From positions 52,885,223-52,949,222 of the forward strand of contig OY987303.1 in assembly GCA_963920635.1 (NCBI GenBank): a DNA stretch of 64,000 nt, read 5' to 3'. The first letter of the stretch is position 1. Each line of letters opens with the position of its first letter. The notes under the pieces were generated by a model. The model searched no databases and was not told the DNA's origin. It saw nothing but the letters and a program-made list of their open reading frames with translations. Made by a program: the position numbers and the translations under genes. The DNA comes from Pseudeuparius sepicola (taxonomy: Eukaryota > Arthropoda > Insecta > Coleoptera > Anthribidae). This document shows positions 1 to 10,560 of this stretch, one piece after another.

Positions 1-397
1 ATTTAAAACTTCTCGAAACCCAAGCTGCCGCTTTCAGTTATGTGACAAATCACATGTAACGTCGGACTAAGATGGTCACGTGATTTTTGTGCGCCATGGC
101 CTGTCTTTATCGTAGGCCTTGCGATCGAGCGGTGTGACGTCACGACCATTCCCGCGCATTTCGTGTCGTTTCAAATGAATAGCTTGAACTCCAGAAGATC
201 AAACTTCCACTGCATTTTTTTTTTGTCTTTTAGAAGAGTCGTCCCGCATGTCCAGGGACACACAGTATATTACATACCGAGACGAAAAGCTTTTCATCGC
301 AGCCGAGGGGCATGTTAGATCGACCGAGGCGGGCGTGTAGCGCCGAAGCATGCGATATCCCGGACTTGTAATAAAACTTGCGCCTAGGTATGTACAA
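1..397. other. Non-coding, no gene seen
   Basis: Unique-looking DNA with a few CpG-containing stretches around 110-180 and 250-350. No long frame or splice-compatible exon was recognised. Confidence 0.5.
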
Positions 398-533
398 TTT
401 GTTCAGCGAATGTTCGGCCCTACGTCACAACTCCCGTCCTTGTCTTACTCATGACTATACGACGGATATCGTATATTCACGAGCTAGACAAGGACGGGAG
501 TTGTGACGTAGGGCCGAACATTCGCTGAACAAA
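398..533. repeat. Perfect 48-bp inverted repeat (hairpin MITE-like)
   Basis: The left arm at 398-445 and the right arm at 486-533 are exact reverse complements over 48 bases by direct comparison, with a 40-base spacer. The arms begin with TTTGTTCAGCGAATG. The arms are far more GC-rich than the surroundings. I see no convincing target duplication, so it is either a miniature element or a single inverted duplication. Confidence 0.9.
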
Positions 534-765
534 CTCTATACAATTTTATTCCCAAACAGTGATTGATATTCATGAAGTTTTTTTACATTAAATGAGAACA
601 ATTTTGATTATTAGATTTTGTCTAAATTTTATTTCTGGCCATGTTAGTGCGTGTTTTGGGTACACTATTGCGCCTAAAATGGGTCGTGACGTCACAACCC
701 CTGCCTGTCAAATTTGACATTTAATATTAAAAATTAACAATATCATATTACAATTATTATTGTAT

Positions 766-862
766 ACAATGTAACAAAATTATGGGTTTGCTTGGGTTTG
801 ATTTATTTCAAAGTTTATTTTCTTCTTTTCAGAGCATTTAAATAGAAGCTTATTTTTTAAAA
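766..862 (+). repeat. Dispersed repeat R2, copy 1
   Basis: It contains AACAAAATTATGGGTTTGC followed by a CTTTTCAGAGCATTTAAAT block. Related copies lie at 41070-41160 and 48185-48292 on the plus strand and at 45423-45545 on the minus strand. The family is unclassified. The copies share AGCATTTAAAT followed by an AAGCTT motif. Confidence 0.7.
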
Positions 863-1103
863 AAATTTGCTATTAATTTTTTCTTAATTATTTGTCTTCA
901 AATCGGTACTTGATGTTTTTCCCGCAAATAACCTAAGACACTTATTTATTGGTTTTTTTAATGTAATCATAAAAAATGTCCATTTTGTTGCAAATTTTGT
1001 AAATAGCACTGTAAGAAAAATAAATAAACAAAATTTATTACAAAAATTGTTATCACCACGATTTTACTATATTGACGATATTTATTTCTCCAAATATGAT
1101 ATA
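863..1103. other. AT-rich non-coding spacer
   Basis: Very AT-rich sequence between repeat R2 and a fold-back fragment. Nothing else is recognisable. Confidence 0.5.
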
Positions 1104-1400
1104 CAGGATGATTTTTTAGGTCTACCACCGCGATTTGCTCGCTCTTTTTGCGGCCTACAAAAAAAACGTAAGAAATAAAAATGTGTCAATTTTGGACAGC
1201 TAAGTGGTGCTGCAAAAGAAATCGGCATCCATGGCCAACTTGTCGCGCAATATTAAAAAAATCTCAAATTGAGCAAAACTATTAATGGCCGTGGAATGTT
1301 TATTTTAAGAGACAGAGAAAAACTTTTATATTGAAAATTGATGGCACTGAGAAGCTTTATCCACCCAGGTTCTCAGATAGTTTCAGCAAATTACACAGGG
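1104..1400 (+). repeat. Half copy of the CAGGATGAT fold-back family
   Basis: It begins CAGGATGATTTTTTAGGTC after a TA and continues with sequence matching the left arm of the element at 62866-63596, including the blocks GACAGCTAAGTGGTGCTGCA and TTGAAAATTGATGG. The right half of the palindrome is not found here, so this is a truncated copy. Confidence 0.7.
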
Positions 1401-1782
1401 TCTCCCGTATACGCGTCCAGACGAGTTTCTTTCGATCCATTAACATTTTATTTTTTCCCTATTTTCTTCGGAAACTCCCAGGGCAAAAGAAATATTTAAA
1501 CAGCGGGAGTGCTCTACTATTAGCCGGGCAAACTTTCGTAGTTCCAGGCCGATTCGGAAGCCCCCCTAAGCACGTACACCGAGGTTTTTACCTTTTTCTA
1601 CGGATTAAGAAATTAACTTTCTAAATGGCCGAAACATTTCTGAAGTTGCCGACTTTGGAACTTATACGCCGACCTGAACACGTTTGGCGAGTCGTAACAG
1701 CATGGTCGGCTCACGCGCGGTTTTATTTGTGCATTTCTAACAAAATACAGTGCGAGTGGTAATTGGGAAAAAAATCTTCTTT

Positions 1783-1863
1783 AAGGCCGGTCCACACGCA
1801 ACGATGTATCTTACGATTTGCACGCGCAAGTAAATCGTTACAGATAAATCGTTGCGTGTGGAC
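1783..1863. repeat. Short inverted repeat, possible Harbinger-type MITE end
   Basis: GTCCACACGCAACGAT near 1785 pairs with ATCGTTGCGTGTGGAC ending near 1863. The ends resemble the GGCCCATACACTATG ends of the PIF/Harbinger element at 55.7 kb in style only. No target duplication was established. Confidence 0.5.
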
Positions 1864-2339
1864 AGCAGATTTGCACAAAATTTAGAACTGTGCAAAGTTG
1901 GACGTCGGAGTTGAAAGTCTGAGCCGAAAAGCATAGATTTGGGAGATTTGCGCATGCAAATCGTAACGTGTGTACGCTTGTCCGAGATTTGTACAGTTTT
2001 TAGGTGCGACGGTAGCTGACTTCTACCTATTTTTAGTCCGGAAATTATTAAATTAATTAAAAACTAAAACAATAACTGATTTATTTTAAATTTGTTAAAA
2101 AATATGTCGACCATTTCGAATAATTTTATAATAGAATTCAATGGTAAAAGAGACTTCGTTTTAACAACCATGCTTTAGACCATCTAGTTCTATTTAAACG
2201 TTTCCTGATTTCCCTCTTCCTTTTAACATTTAAACAAAACATCAAAATACTCCAAAAACCCTTCCTCCATGATTATTGTATCAAGCGAAAATTGCAGCTT
2301 TACTACGATAAGTTGTTATAATGTGGACGCACTGAATTT
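1864..2339. other. Non-coding spacer
   Basis: AT-rich sequence with a partial echo of the preceding repeat near 1950 (GCATGCAAATCGTAACGTGT). No gene is supported. Confidence 0.45.
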
Positions 2340-2760
2340 GTAAACTAATAAAAGTAGGTATATCAAAAATAATTTTATTGCACTCTTCAGCAAATTTTGA
2401 ACAATTCTCGATAAGGATTTTTTGCTCTAGCTCTTCAAATAGAGGTGAAACGGGCGGAAAAACCTTGACTTGAAAAAATGCTGCTAACTCCGGTTTGGTT
2501 TAACTGAATTGGTTGAATTTGGGCTTGTTGAAGAGAGATTTCCTTCTTCTATCAAATGATTGGCCGGTAAGGTCGTTTCCAATTTCGTGGTCACCGCTAG
2601 AGGGCACAATTTGAAAAATTTCCCTTTTATTACAATTTTCTCCGAAATTTTAAAAGCAATGACATATTTATTATGTTATAATAGAAAAGTAGATTAAATT
2701 CACAACAAAAAATTCCAAAAGTTCAAATCGATATCTTCATTAGTTCATTAGTAAAAAGCG
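2340..2760 (+). repeat. Truncated copy of the 13839-15357 fold-back
   Basis: It shares TATCAAAAATAATTTTATTG, TTTTTTGCTCTAGCTCTT, AGAGGTGAAAC and GTGGTCACCGCTAGAG, in the same order, with one arm of the element at 13839-15357. It continues into TTCAAATCGATATCTTC, which matches the region near 14800 in reverse. Only one arm is present. Confidence 0.8.
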
Positions 2761-3380
2761 CAAATTTTAGGAATTTGCTAAGCAAACAGTAAGTATGGAC
2801 TGCAAAAAAATTATAAATTTTAAATTTGTCGTGGTCATGGCAATCTATAGATACTGCATTCGGGGCTGCATGTCTACTGGCCTCAAATTGTGGTGTTCCA
2901 CTATGTCCATTGGTTTTAAGCTCGGTTTTAAGTTATAGTAGGTATCTTTTGTTATGAATGTAGTCGTGGGTTTTGGAGTGAACCATCGAAACTACATAAA
3001 CTTCCATCAATTTAAGTTGTGGATTTTCTTTTTCGTAAAAAAAGTGGATTTAAAATTACCTACATTTAACAGTCAAAATGCATGCAGATGTAGACACTAA
3101 ACTAAGTGAAATTGAATGATTTTATGTAAGTTTCCTAAAACTCATTTGAATGAAATATATTGTTTTTTTTTAGAAAATAAAAAAAAAAAGTTTTTTCTGA
3201 GGTCCGAAATCTGATATATGTATATTATGTTGCTTCTAAATAATGCAATTTTCAGAAAAGTCGTATTTGGCAAATGAAGAAAATAACGTGACTGCTTTTA
3301 TGCATGTCATTTGGCATCATTACAAGCTTTTATGTTATGTATTATGCAATGTATGTCCTATAATATGTTTTTGCATACTC
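2761..3380. other. Non-coding, no gene seen
   Basis: AT-rich unique-looking sequence. No frame, repeat or splice pattern worth calling. Confidence 0.5.
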
Positions 3381-3384
3381 CTTT

Positions 3385-3760
3385 AGTTCTGTTGACAATA
3401 CAATACGCAATCCTCAATATTGTAATACTTTCAAAATGGCCGCCGCTCCAAGATAGCGGATTATGTATTTTTTGTCAATCCCCTTAATATGGGTATTAAA
3501 TGAAAGGGCTTTAAGAGAAGAAAACGATAAAGTTAGTGACATCACACTAAATTCAAATTTGGCCGCCGCCCCAAGATGGCGGATTACCTATTTCTCCACA
3601 ACCTTCTTGACATGGGTAACAAATGAAAAGGGTTTGACGAGTACAAAATAATAAGCTAAGTGACGTAATTCTAAATCCAATATGGCGGATGCCCCAAGAT
3701 GGCGAACTAAATTTCTTTACCACTCTCCTGACATGGGGATCAAATAGGTACTAAAAAACA
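3385..3760 (+). repeat. Dispersed repeat R3 with ~120-bp internal tandem units
   Basis: Three diverged units each carry a CCAAGATGGCGG-type core (CCGCTCCAAGATAGCGGATT, CCGCCCCAAGATGGCGGATT, GATGCCCCAAGATGGCGAAC) followed by a conserved ACATGGGTA/AAATGAAA block. A second copy with two units lies at 45165-45370. Both copies are preceded by TTTTGCATACTCCTTTAGTT. Class unknown. Confidence 0.75.
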
Positions 3761-3808
3761 CGAAATAAAATAAAAGATAAAAAACTTTTAAAAGCAAGCT
3801 TTTATTAA

Positions 3809-4101
3809 AGCCATGTACTAAAACGGATAAAATAAAATGAGGTTTTCGTTAAGATAATTCAATGTTAATTTGAGAGTTTTTGTAAATCAAAAAACTTGTC
3901 GCGCGAATTGTAAAGAAAATACATACTTTTGCAAGTTAGGTACTTGCTTATCAACCAATCACTCTCCAATAAAATTAATTGGTACCTACTTTATGAATAT
4001 TTCGCGCAACACGCTTTTTGATTTAAAAGAACTTTGGCAATTTGACATTGAATTATCTTAATGAAAACCTAACTTATTTTATTCGTTTTAGTACATGGCT
4101 T
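3809..4101. repeat. Fold-back element with ~60-bp arms
   Basis: The left arm (about 3809-3868, starting AAGCCATGTACTAAAACG) pairs with the right arm (about 4042-4101, ending CGTTTTAGTACATGGCTT). The internal segment is about 170 bases. No transposase is inside. Confidence 0.8.
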
Positions 4102-4102
4102 A

Positions 4103-4103
<1 letters not shown>

Positions 4104-4135
<32 letters not shown>
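4104..4135. repeat. (AAT)n microsatellite
   Basis: About ten AAT repeats directly abut the right arm of the preceding fold-back. Confidence 0.95.
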
Positions 4136-4139
4136 TCTC

Positions 4140-4615
4140 ACCCTCACAATACTCCAAACTAGGAGTACCCCAGAAGCAACTACATGCTTGTGCGGGGGAA
4201 AATGAAATGAAAGCTTGTTTTTAAAAGGATTTTTATTATTATGTTTTAAGCAAAAATAATTAGCTTCATCAAAATTTACTTAAATCGAACAATAAAAAAA
4301 GTGTGTATTACCTATAGAATAATTTGTATCTTTCTTGGGTGCGCCACTGCCACTGAACTCCGCAATAAATTTCTGCCTGCTGTAACACCCCATTACGAGG
4401 GTTGTTTGGTTGTTTTTTGTTAAAGGCACGTACGGTGATTTCTTGTTCATTTACGCCAACGTATTACAGTGTATTTCGTATTTCCACCTGTTTATTCTCC
4501 AAAATGCGTTTGTCGCGATGCGGACGTGCCTTCTCGTCGACCGACTTGGAATTTTAAACGTTACCTATTTGCGCCCGTTCTACCGTAAAACCTAACGATT
4601 TCGTGGCGGTTCTAA
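4140..4615. other. Non-coding spacer
   Basis: AT-rich, with a GCTTGTTTTTAAAAGG fragment of the R2 type near 4215. No gene is supported. Confidence 0.4.
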
Positions 4616-4781
4616 TATTTCAGCATAGGCGTAGCTAGCCTTTTTTCTCCGGGGGGGCTTAAGCCCCTGAAGGAGATGAGAATGAAGAAAATTAAAGTAC
4701 TTACGCAAACTATAGTAGAGCTTATTTACTTATTAATCGGCACAACGTTATTAATTTAAATACACACAACTTTACTACATA

Positions 4782-5846
4782 CAGGGTGAGTTTTTCTCGA
4801 TGCCCACTATGGGGATCTCGGAAACTAGCAGAGCTAGAACAAAGGTTAAATGAGGAAAGAATTGCAGATTTGAATGCTAAATCTAATGCACCTTTTGGAT
4901 TTTTAAAAAAGTTCATGGCTCACTAGATACTTTGAAAAGAGTGATTGTAGTGAAAATTGCAGATAATTTTGGGCTTAATAAGATAATCTGATCCAATTTT
5001 TTATGATTTTTGTGATTTTTTAGATATGACATAAACTTGTGTTTTTTAAATGTAAATCATAGTTGGCTGTGGCCTTATCAAATCGGCCATTTTTTGAGCT
5101 TTCCAAAGTCAGCCATGGAATATTTTCATAATTACGTTCTATCGTATAATAAGACATACTTCAAACTTTCAAATATTTTATTTTTAGCTGGTAACAAAAT
5201 GTAACAAAATAAAACAAAAATTATCATGATGGAGCTCCACCACATAATTATTTGCCCGTAAGAGCCTATTTCCTGGCAGCTCCGATCCCCTGATTGTCTG
5301 TTTTGGATTTTTTTTTTGTGGGGAACAGTACAAAATAAAGTACGAGACAATTGTTGAATTAAGAGCAGCTGTTCCATGGCTGACTATGTGACAATTTAAA
5401 AAAATCAGAAAATTAGCCATAGCTCTTTTATTTTTTATAATAACTATGCCGAGTATTATATCTTTGGCAAGCTCAAAAATGGCCGATTTTATAAGGCCAC
5501 AGCCAACTATGATTTACATTTAAAAAACACAAGTTTATGTCATATCTAAAAAATCACAAAAATCATAAAAAATTGGATCAGATTATCTTATTAAGCCCAA
5601 AATTATCTACAATTTTTGTCTCTACAGTTTTTTTGTATAATCAGAAATAACGGAGCTACAGACATCTGATGAAATAGCAAAAAATCACTCTTTTCAAAAT
5701 ATCTAGTGAGCCATGAACTTTTTTAAAAATCCAAAAGGGGTATTAGATTGAGCATTCAAAACTGCAATTCTTTCGCCATTTAACCTTTGTTCTAGCTCTG
5801 CTAGTTTCCGAGATCCCCATAGTGGGCATCGAAAAAATTCATCCTG
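4782..5846. mobile_element. TA-flanked fold-back element nested in the hAT
   Basis: It is flanked by TA (4780-4781 and 5847-5848). It starts CAGGGTGAGTTTTTCTCGAT and ends ATCGAAAAAATTCATCCTG. The arms, roughly 350-400 bp each (about 4782-5120 and 5440-5846), are near-complementary, including a TTATAAGGCCACAGCCAACT block. The loop of about 300 bp has no gene. The TA duplication and CAGGGTG ends fit Tc1/mariner-derived MITEs, which is family knowledge. No transposase was seen. Confidence 0.85.
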
Positions 5847-5956
5847 TATACTGATACTGCATAAGTAAAAATATAGATGTACATTGGCGTCTTCGCAGTA
5901 TTACATATCAATCACAGTAAGCAGTCACGTCCAGCCGTCCAGGTTCGCAGTGATGC

Positions 5957-6471
5957 CAGGGACTCTTTAAAGTAAGGGGACCCAGCATTATACTTTCCAA
6001 AGTGAGGCCTATTCTTTCCACATTCTAATGGTATCAGTGATGCCAAGTATGCCATTTTATTGAAGAATCTATTAATAAAACAGGTACTTTGATTGTTAGT
6101 AAAAATTAATAATGGTTTCCATGATTTCTGAAAATTAGAGTTGACAATGTTGTGTCTACAAATACAGAATTGGCAACTGTCAAATGAAACAAATTTATTG
6201 TATAGTTGAAATTCTTTAATTGTCACATCTGAGTATCTGGAAGTTAGAAAACTTAGAAATTGTGAATTATGATGGGAAATTTTTTGCCTCCTTTAGAATC
6301 TATGGCACTATCTTATCCCATAAAACCTGATGGCAGTTGGACACACTGACATATAACATAACCTTGTAGCGGCCCACTTATGTGGTCTCCTTGGAGTCTA
6401 CAGAAAACAAACTTCCCCTCAATGCTTCACTTTTCCTATGTGCTGGGTCCCCTTATTTTAAGGAGTCCCTG
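5957..6471. mobile_element. 515-bp hAT-type MITE, copy 1
   Basis: The 8-bp direct duplication AGTGATGC flanks it exactly (5949-5956 and 6472-6479). The ends are CAGGGACTCTTTAAAGTAAG and its imperfect complement TTATTTTAAGGAGTCCCTG. A longer copy in opposite orientation lies at 27709-28707. It lies within the larger hAT at 4624-6799. Confidence 0.9.
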
Positions 6472-6927
6472 AGTGATGCTAATTCTGCGAGTGTGGCGTG
6501 TGGCGGACTGACGGGGTCGGGTGCGGGGTGAGTGCGTGACGGCAGTGTTGCCAATGTTCCCTGTTGACACTGTTTAGTTTGTTTTATTTTGTCATTATTA
6601 GTGTTTTAGTCAGTGTCTATTACTATACGCAATAACACGAACACGCAACAAGATTAAATCAGCTTAGTAAGGTTTTTAATGTAAACCTATAATGTCAAAA
6701 AAAATTATAAAAATAAACGCTAAAATTTGTCAGGGGGGGCTATTTTTATAACAAAGGGGGCTTAGCCCCCCCCCCAGCCCCCCCTTAGCTACGTCAATGT
6801 ATTTCAGGGCAGTTTAGTTATAGAACAGTTCAGAGCAGTTCGGAGTTAAGTACCTAGGTACAGTTAGGCCTCTCCCATAATGTAGCATCTAATATTTTTT
6901 GAATATGCAAAATAAGTTCCTAATGTA

Positions 6928-7812
6928 CAGGGTTATTCACTGAGAATTAGCCCCCCCACCTAACTTTTTTTGTTTTTTAAGATGAAAGGGTGATTCAAAA
7001 AACAAAATCAATGGTTGGGCGAATACTTTTTTATGCCATGACCGTTTAGTGTACAGGGTGCTCCAAAAAAGTAGGACCAAGGGCAACTTAATTTCTTTAA
7101 ATGGAACACCCCTGTATTATTGGATTTTTGAAATCTGCTCATCAAGGCAATCAAAATGATATTAAACTTTGTGGCATTATCTTTTTCCGTTTTTGAAAAA
7201 TGCCGTATTCAAATTTTATACAAAATTTATTTAACTCGAATTTGTGGATCTCGTGATAAAGATAGACGATCAATGTAATAACGAAAAATATTTGTTTTAA
7301 ACAAGAGAGTAATATAGTGAAACTCCAAAATGTTTAGGAGCTTTTACGATTTTCCTGAAATTCTTTATTTCGAGAATATAATCAGTAAAATTTGAAAAGG
7401 CTCCTAAACATTTTGGAGTTTCACTATATTACTCTAATGTTTAAAACAAATATTTTTCGTTATTACATTGATCGTCTATCTTTATCACGAGATCCACAAA
7501 TTCGAGTTAAATAAATTTTGTATAAAATTTGAATACGGAATTTTTCAAAAACGGAAAAAGATAATGCCACAAAGTTTAATATCATTTTGATTGCCTTGAT
7601 GAGCAGATTTCAAAAATCCAATAATATACAGGGTGTTCCATTTAAAAAAATTAAGTTGCCATTGGTCCTACTTTTTTGGAACACCCTGTACACTAAACGG
7701 TCATGGCATAAAAAAGTATTCGCCCAACCATTGATTTTGTTTTTTGAATCACCCTTTTATCTTAAAAAACAAAAAAGTTAGGTGGGGGGCTAATTCTCAG
7801 TGAATAACCCTG
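6928..7812. mobile_element. Outer fold-back split at its dyad axis
   Basis: It is flanked by TA (6926-6927 and 7813-7814). The left arm at 6928-7051 and the right arm at 7691-7812 are complementary at all but about three positions. Removing the inner element and one TA would leave a ~250-bp palindrome with no spacer, with centre TTTAGTG-TA-CACTAAA. It carries no gene. Confidence 0.85.
7054..7688. mobile_element. Inner 635-bp fold-back inserted in the centre of the outer one
   Basis: TA lies at 7052-7053 and 7689-7690. The ends are CAGGGTGCTCCAAAAAAGTA and TACTTTTTTGGAACACCCTG. Its own arms run to about 7341 and from about 7408, leaving a loop of about 66 bases. It has CAGGGTG-type ends like other TA-flanked elements here. 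It carries no gene. Confidence 0.85.
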
Positions 7813-7814
7813 TA

Positions 7815-8297
7815 CAAAAATTATTCCCCCATATTTATAAAACATTGTTACAATATTTTACGAAATATGTTCAGTAACTGCATATAGCCAAGATATTTGT
7901 TAATCGCAGATACAAATATAATAAGTTAGATTAATGTCCAAATGATGTATATGTTTGTTTTGAATAAGAAGGGATATTTCCACAATATCTTGTGTAACAT
8001 ATTCCTAACTTAGTGGTTCTATAAATATTTACAAATTGAACATTTAACTTAAGTATATTACAGGCACGTTCACCTTAGGAATGTGCAATTTTGGAATATA
8101 GCTGAAACATGCTAAATGGTATAGGTATATTATTCATACAGCAAATATCTTATGAATGTTCACAAATAGTTGTATACAACACATTCATGATATACTAATC
8201 TTATGAATGGTAACGAGTGGCAATAAGTGGAATATCATGACGTCACCGAGATTCTAGCTTACACTATTTTTAGGTGATATTTCTAAGTACGTCAATG
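7815..8297. other. AT-rich non-coding spacer
   Basis: It is rich in recurring TTATGAATATT-like words that continue past 8400. No gene is supported. Confidence 0.4.
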
Positions 8298-8371
8298 GCT
8301 GGGATGGCTCAGTTGGTCAGAGCGTTGAACTTGTAAATCGATGGTAGTAGGTTCGAACCCTGCAACTGGCG
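8298..8371 (+). tRNA. tRNA-Thr(TGT)-like sequence, probably pseudogene or SINE head
   Basis: The D-stem GCTC/GAGC is perfect, box A (TGGCTCAGTTGG) and box B (GGTTCGAACCC) match the Pol III promoter consensus, and the T-stem pairs. The anticodon loop reads CTTGTAA, giving anticodon TGT. The last pairs of the acceptor stem and one anticodon-stem pair do not form. An oligo-T run follows at about 8378, a possible Pol III terminator. The intact promoter with a poor acceptor stem suggests a tRNA-derived repeat or pseudogene. Confidence 0.55.
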
Positions 8372-8929
8372 TTAGCGTTTTTCTTCTATTTTATAATATA
8401 CACGTGAATATTAAATGGGTATACATAGAACATACAAAAATGCTTCGGAAGTTTTCAAATAAATCTTCAATGAATATTTGTGGAACATACATTCAAGATA
8501 TTTGTGAATATTTATAATAAGTACGTGGAATATTACCTACCTTCAAAAGGCCTGAATGTTGCCTGAATGTTCAGATAATGTTTCTACAGTTTTTATGAAT
8601 ATTCCTACAACATGCATGTTCTCTGAAAAAATATTATGAGAATATTCCGCCAGTATAATTTTGCTATATGTATTTTAATAAGTTTTTTTGGTTGTTTGTA
8701 TGTACAGGGTTGTTCATATAACATTCTACCCCCCTTAACTTTTTTGTTTATATTTGCAAATAAATATCATGGAGCTCAATCCAAAGAGTGTTGAAAATGC
8801 ATAGGTAAGTTTAGACCATATATTGTTATCAGTTCAAAACCTGTATGAAAATGATAATTTTAGAAGGCGACAATATTGCCGTTTAGTGTTGGAGACGCAA
8901 GCGGAAAATGATCAGTTTATAGCTGGGTA
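8372..8929. other. Non-coding; orphan CAGGGT-type element end near 8705
   Basis: TGTACAGGGTTGTTCATAT at about 8701 looks like the start of a TA-flanked fold-back, but no matching right end is visible. No gene is seen. Confidence 0.4.
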
Positions 8930-9180
8930 TTTTTATCACATGTAATTTATCGTATGTAATATCACAAGTGCCGGAAATTTTATCGATAATTTTTTCGAAA
9001 CCGCTATTTTGCCTAGAAAGATCACGAGTATAAATTGGTCTTTTACTTTATCTCTGAAAATAAAAGCCCAATTTGTACGAGTGGTTTTGCTAATGGGCAA
9101 AATAGCCCTTGAGAATAAAATTATTTAGAAAAATTTCCGGCACGAGTGGTATTTGTCTAGATTATTTCACGAATACGATT
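8930..9180. repeat. Imperfect fold-back
   Basis: CAAGTGCCGGAAATTTTATCG near 8957 pairs with AAAATTTCCGGCACGAGTGG near 9130. Inner blocks (CACGAGTATAAATTGG versus CCAATTTGTACGAGTGG and GCTATTTTGCC versus GGCAAAATAGC) also pair. Boundaries are approximate. Confidence 0.6.
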
Positions 9181-10239
9181 TAATAATTTCTGTATTGATT
9201 TTTTCTATGTTTACATTTCCAAAAAGACGCATTTTGAACGAGTTGGTTTATTTTCTGAATGTATGTCATAAATTTAAATGGAGGCCGAGGTCTAATAACA
9301 ACAATTTAGCAATGTAAAAGTTATATAAATTCATTGATACAATGCTTAATAATACCGCAACATAATTTATAAGCTGCATAATTTAGAACAGTGTAAAACA
9401 CATTAATTTTAAGAAGTACGTGTTTGTATCGAACAGATTCGCGGTTGCTAAGCAACGAAGTGATAATTGCACAAGTGGTATTACCGCTTTGCTTTTGCAC
9501 AAGTGCCATTATCGCTGGCAGAGGCATATGATTGGTTGGATTTTTATGGAAGGAGCTACCTTATTGGATACAAGCAATATGAGGGAAATAATCACTATAA
9601 AGATTACACTTCTATGGAACCAAAATGAAGACTAATAAAATTGAGACAAATTTTTTCTTAGCTAAGCCCAATAAAGCTAAGTTCAATAAAAAAAATCATG
9701 ACAACTAATGTTTCTAAACGTGGAAATTTAAAAATCACTTTTTTAAAAACAAAAAAATGTGATCTAAGCAGTCCACGGTACCTAAAGTCTATCCAAGTTA
9801 CAGAGGCAGTGGATCAAAACATTGGCCACCACGTGACCTATTCTCTTATTGGTCTGGCCGTCATAAAATGTCAAGTGTTTGCGCGGCGAGCAGAATGCAG
9901 GGCCGGCTCTTCCCTCAGTCGAGTTTCCTGCATATTTTTGATCGGATCGCGGGCAGTATATTCCGTAAATTTATTTTGCTACTTAATTTAAGGAAATTTA
10001 TAAAGATCCACGAAAGGTAGAAACACAAATTTTAGAACTTCTAAAAGAATTAGTTCAGAATTACAAGCCACTTGGAATCTCATATTAGTCCGACCCTGGT
10101 AATCGATCGCAAAGCGGTCATGTGACTTTGTTTATATCTAGTGCCGCTTTAAGTTGGACAGACTTTAGATTAGATCCGTTTCAGCAGACCTTCAAACAGT
10201 TTAAAATTAGTTTTAAACTGTCAGGAGCACGCCCGGTTT
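9181..10239. other. Non-coding, no gene seen
   Basis: It includes a short AAGCCCAATAAAGCTAAGTTCAATAAA direct repeat near 9660. Small open frames occur but have no recognisable product or splice context. Confidence 0.4.
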
Positions 10240-10560
10240 CGTTTTTCGAACGTCAAAATGAAACTGCGCATGCTCCTGACATTTTCAAACTGGTCTGAAT
10301 TTCCGCTAAAACGTACCTATTATAATACACTCCTATTCCGATGACATTCCGCGCCGGTCCGTCCGTTTGGCGCTGACAAAGGTGAATCCGCTAATCCGCT
10401 CAAAGGGCGTTAAGTTTGAAGGTGAGGTCGATGGCCCTAAATCATCAAAGGAGGCGGGGCAATTAGTTTGGACAGTTGACAGCCGAGACGCGGAGACGGC
10501 TTCGGTCAACAGCGCGCCGTGGCGTAATCAAGGCCCTCTAAGACCTATGGTTTAATTATG
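10240..10560. promoter_or_regulatory. GC-richer, CpG-containing unique segment
   Basis: It stands out from the AT-rich background with many CpG dinucleotides (for example CGCGCCGGTCCGTCCG near 10345 and GAGACGCGGAGACGG near 10485). It has no repeat partner in the window. It could be a promoter, an exon or a conserved non-coding element; the sequence does not decide which. Confidence 0.3.

Larger units (their letters stand above)
4624..6799. mobile_element. Non-autonomous hAT-type element with two nested elements
   Basis: An exact 8-bp target duplication, TATTTCAG, flanks it at 4616-4623 and 6800-6807. The terminal repeats are CATAGGCGTAGCTAG (left) and, read inward from the right, CATTGACGTAGCTA. 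Sub-terminal G and C runs follow (near 4652 and 6732-6785). The 8-bp duplication and the CA..GCGTAGCTA ends are typical of the hAT superfamily. No transposase frame survives. Two later insertions account for much of its length, at 4782-5846 and 5957-6471. Related ends occur at 41166-42100 and 17097-17850. Confidence 0.9.

Noticed and set aside
8298..8371. Functional tRNA-Thr gene
   Set aside because: The acceptor stem lacks proper pairing in its inner positions, so a pseudogene or SINE head is preferred.
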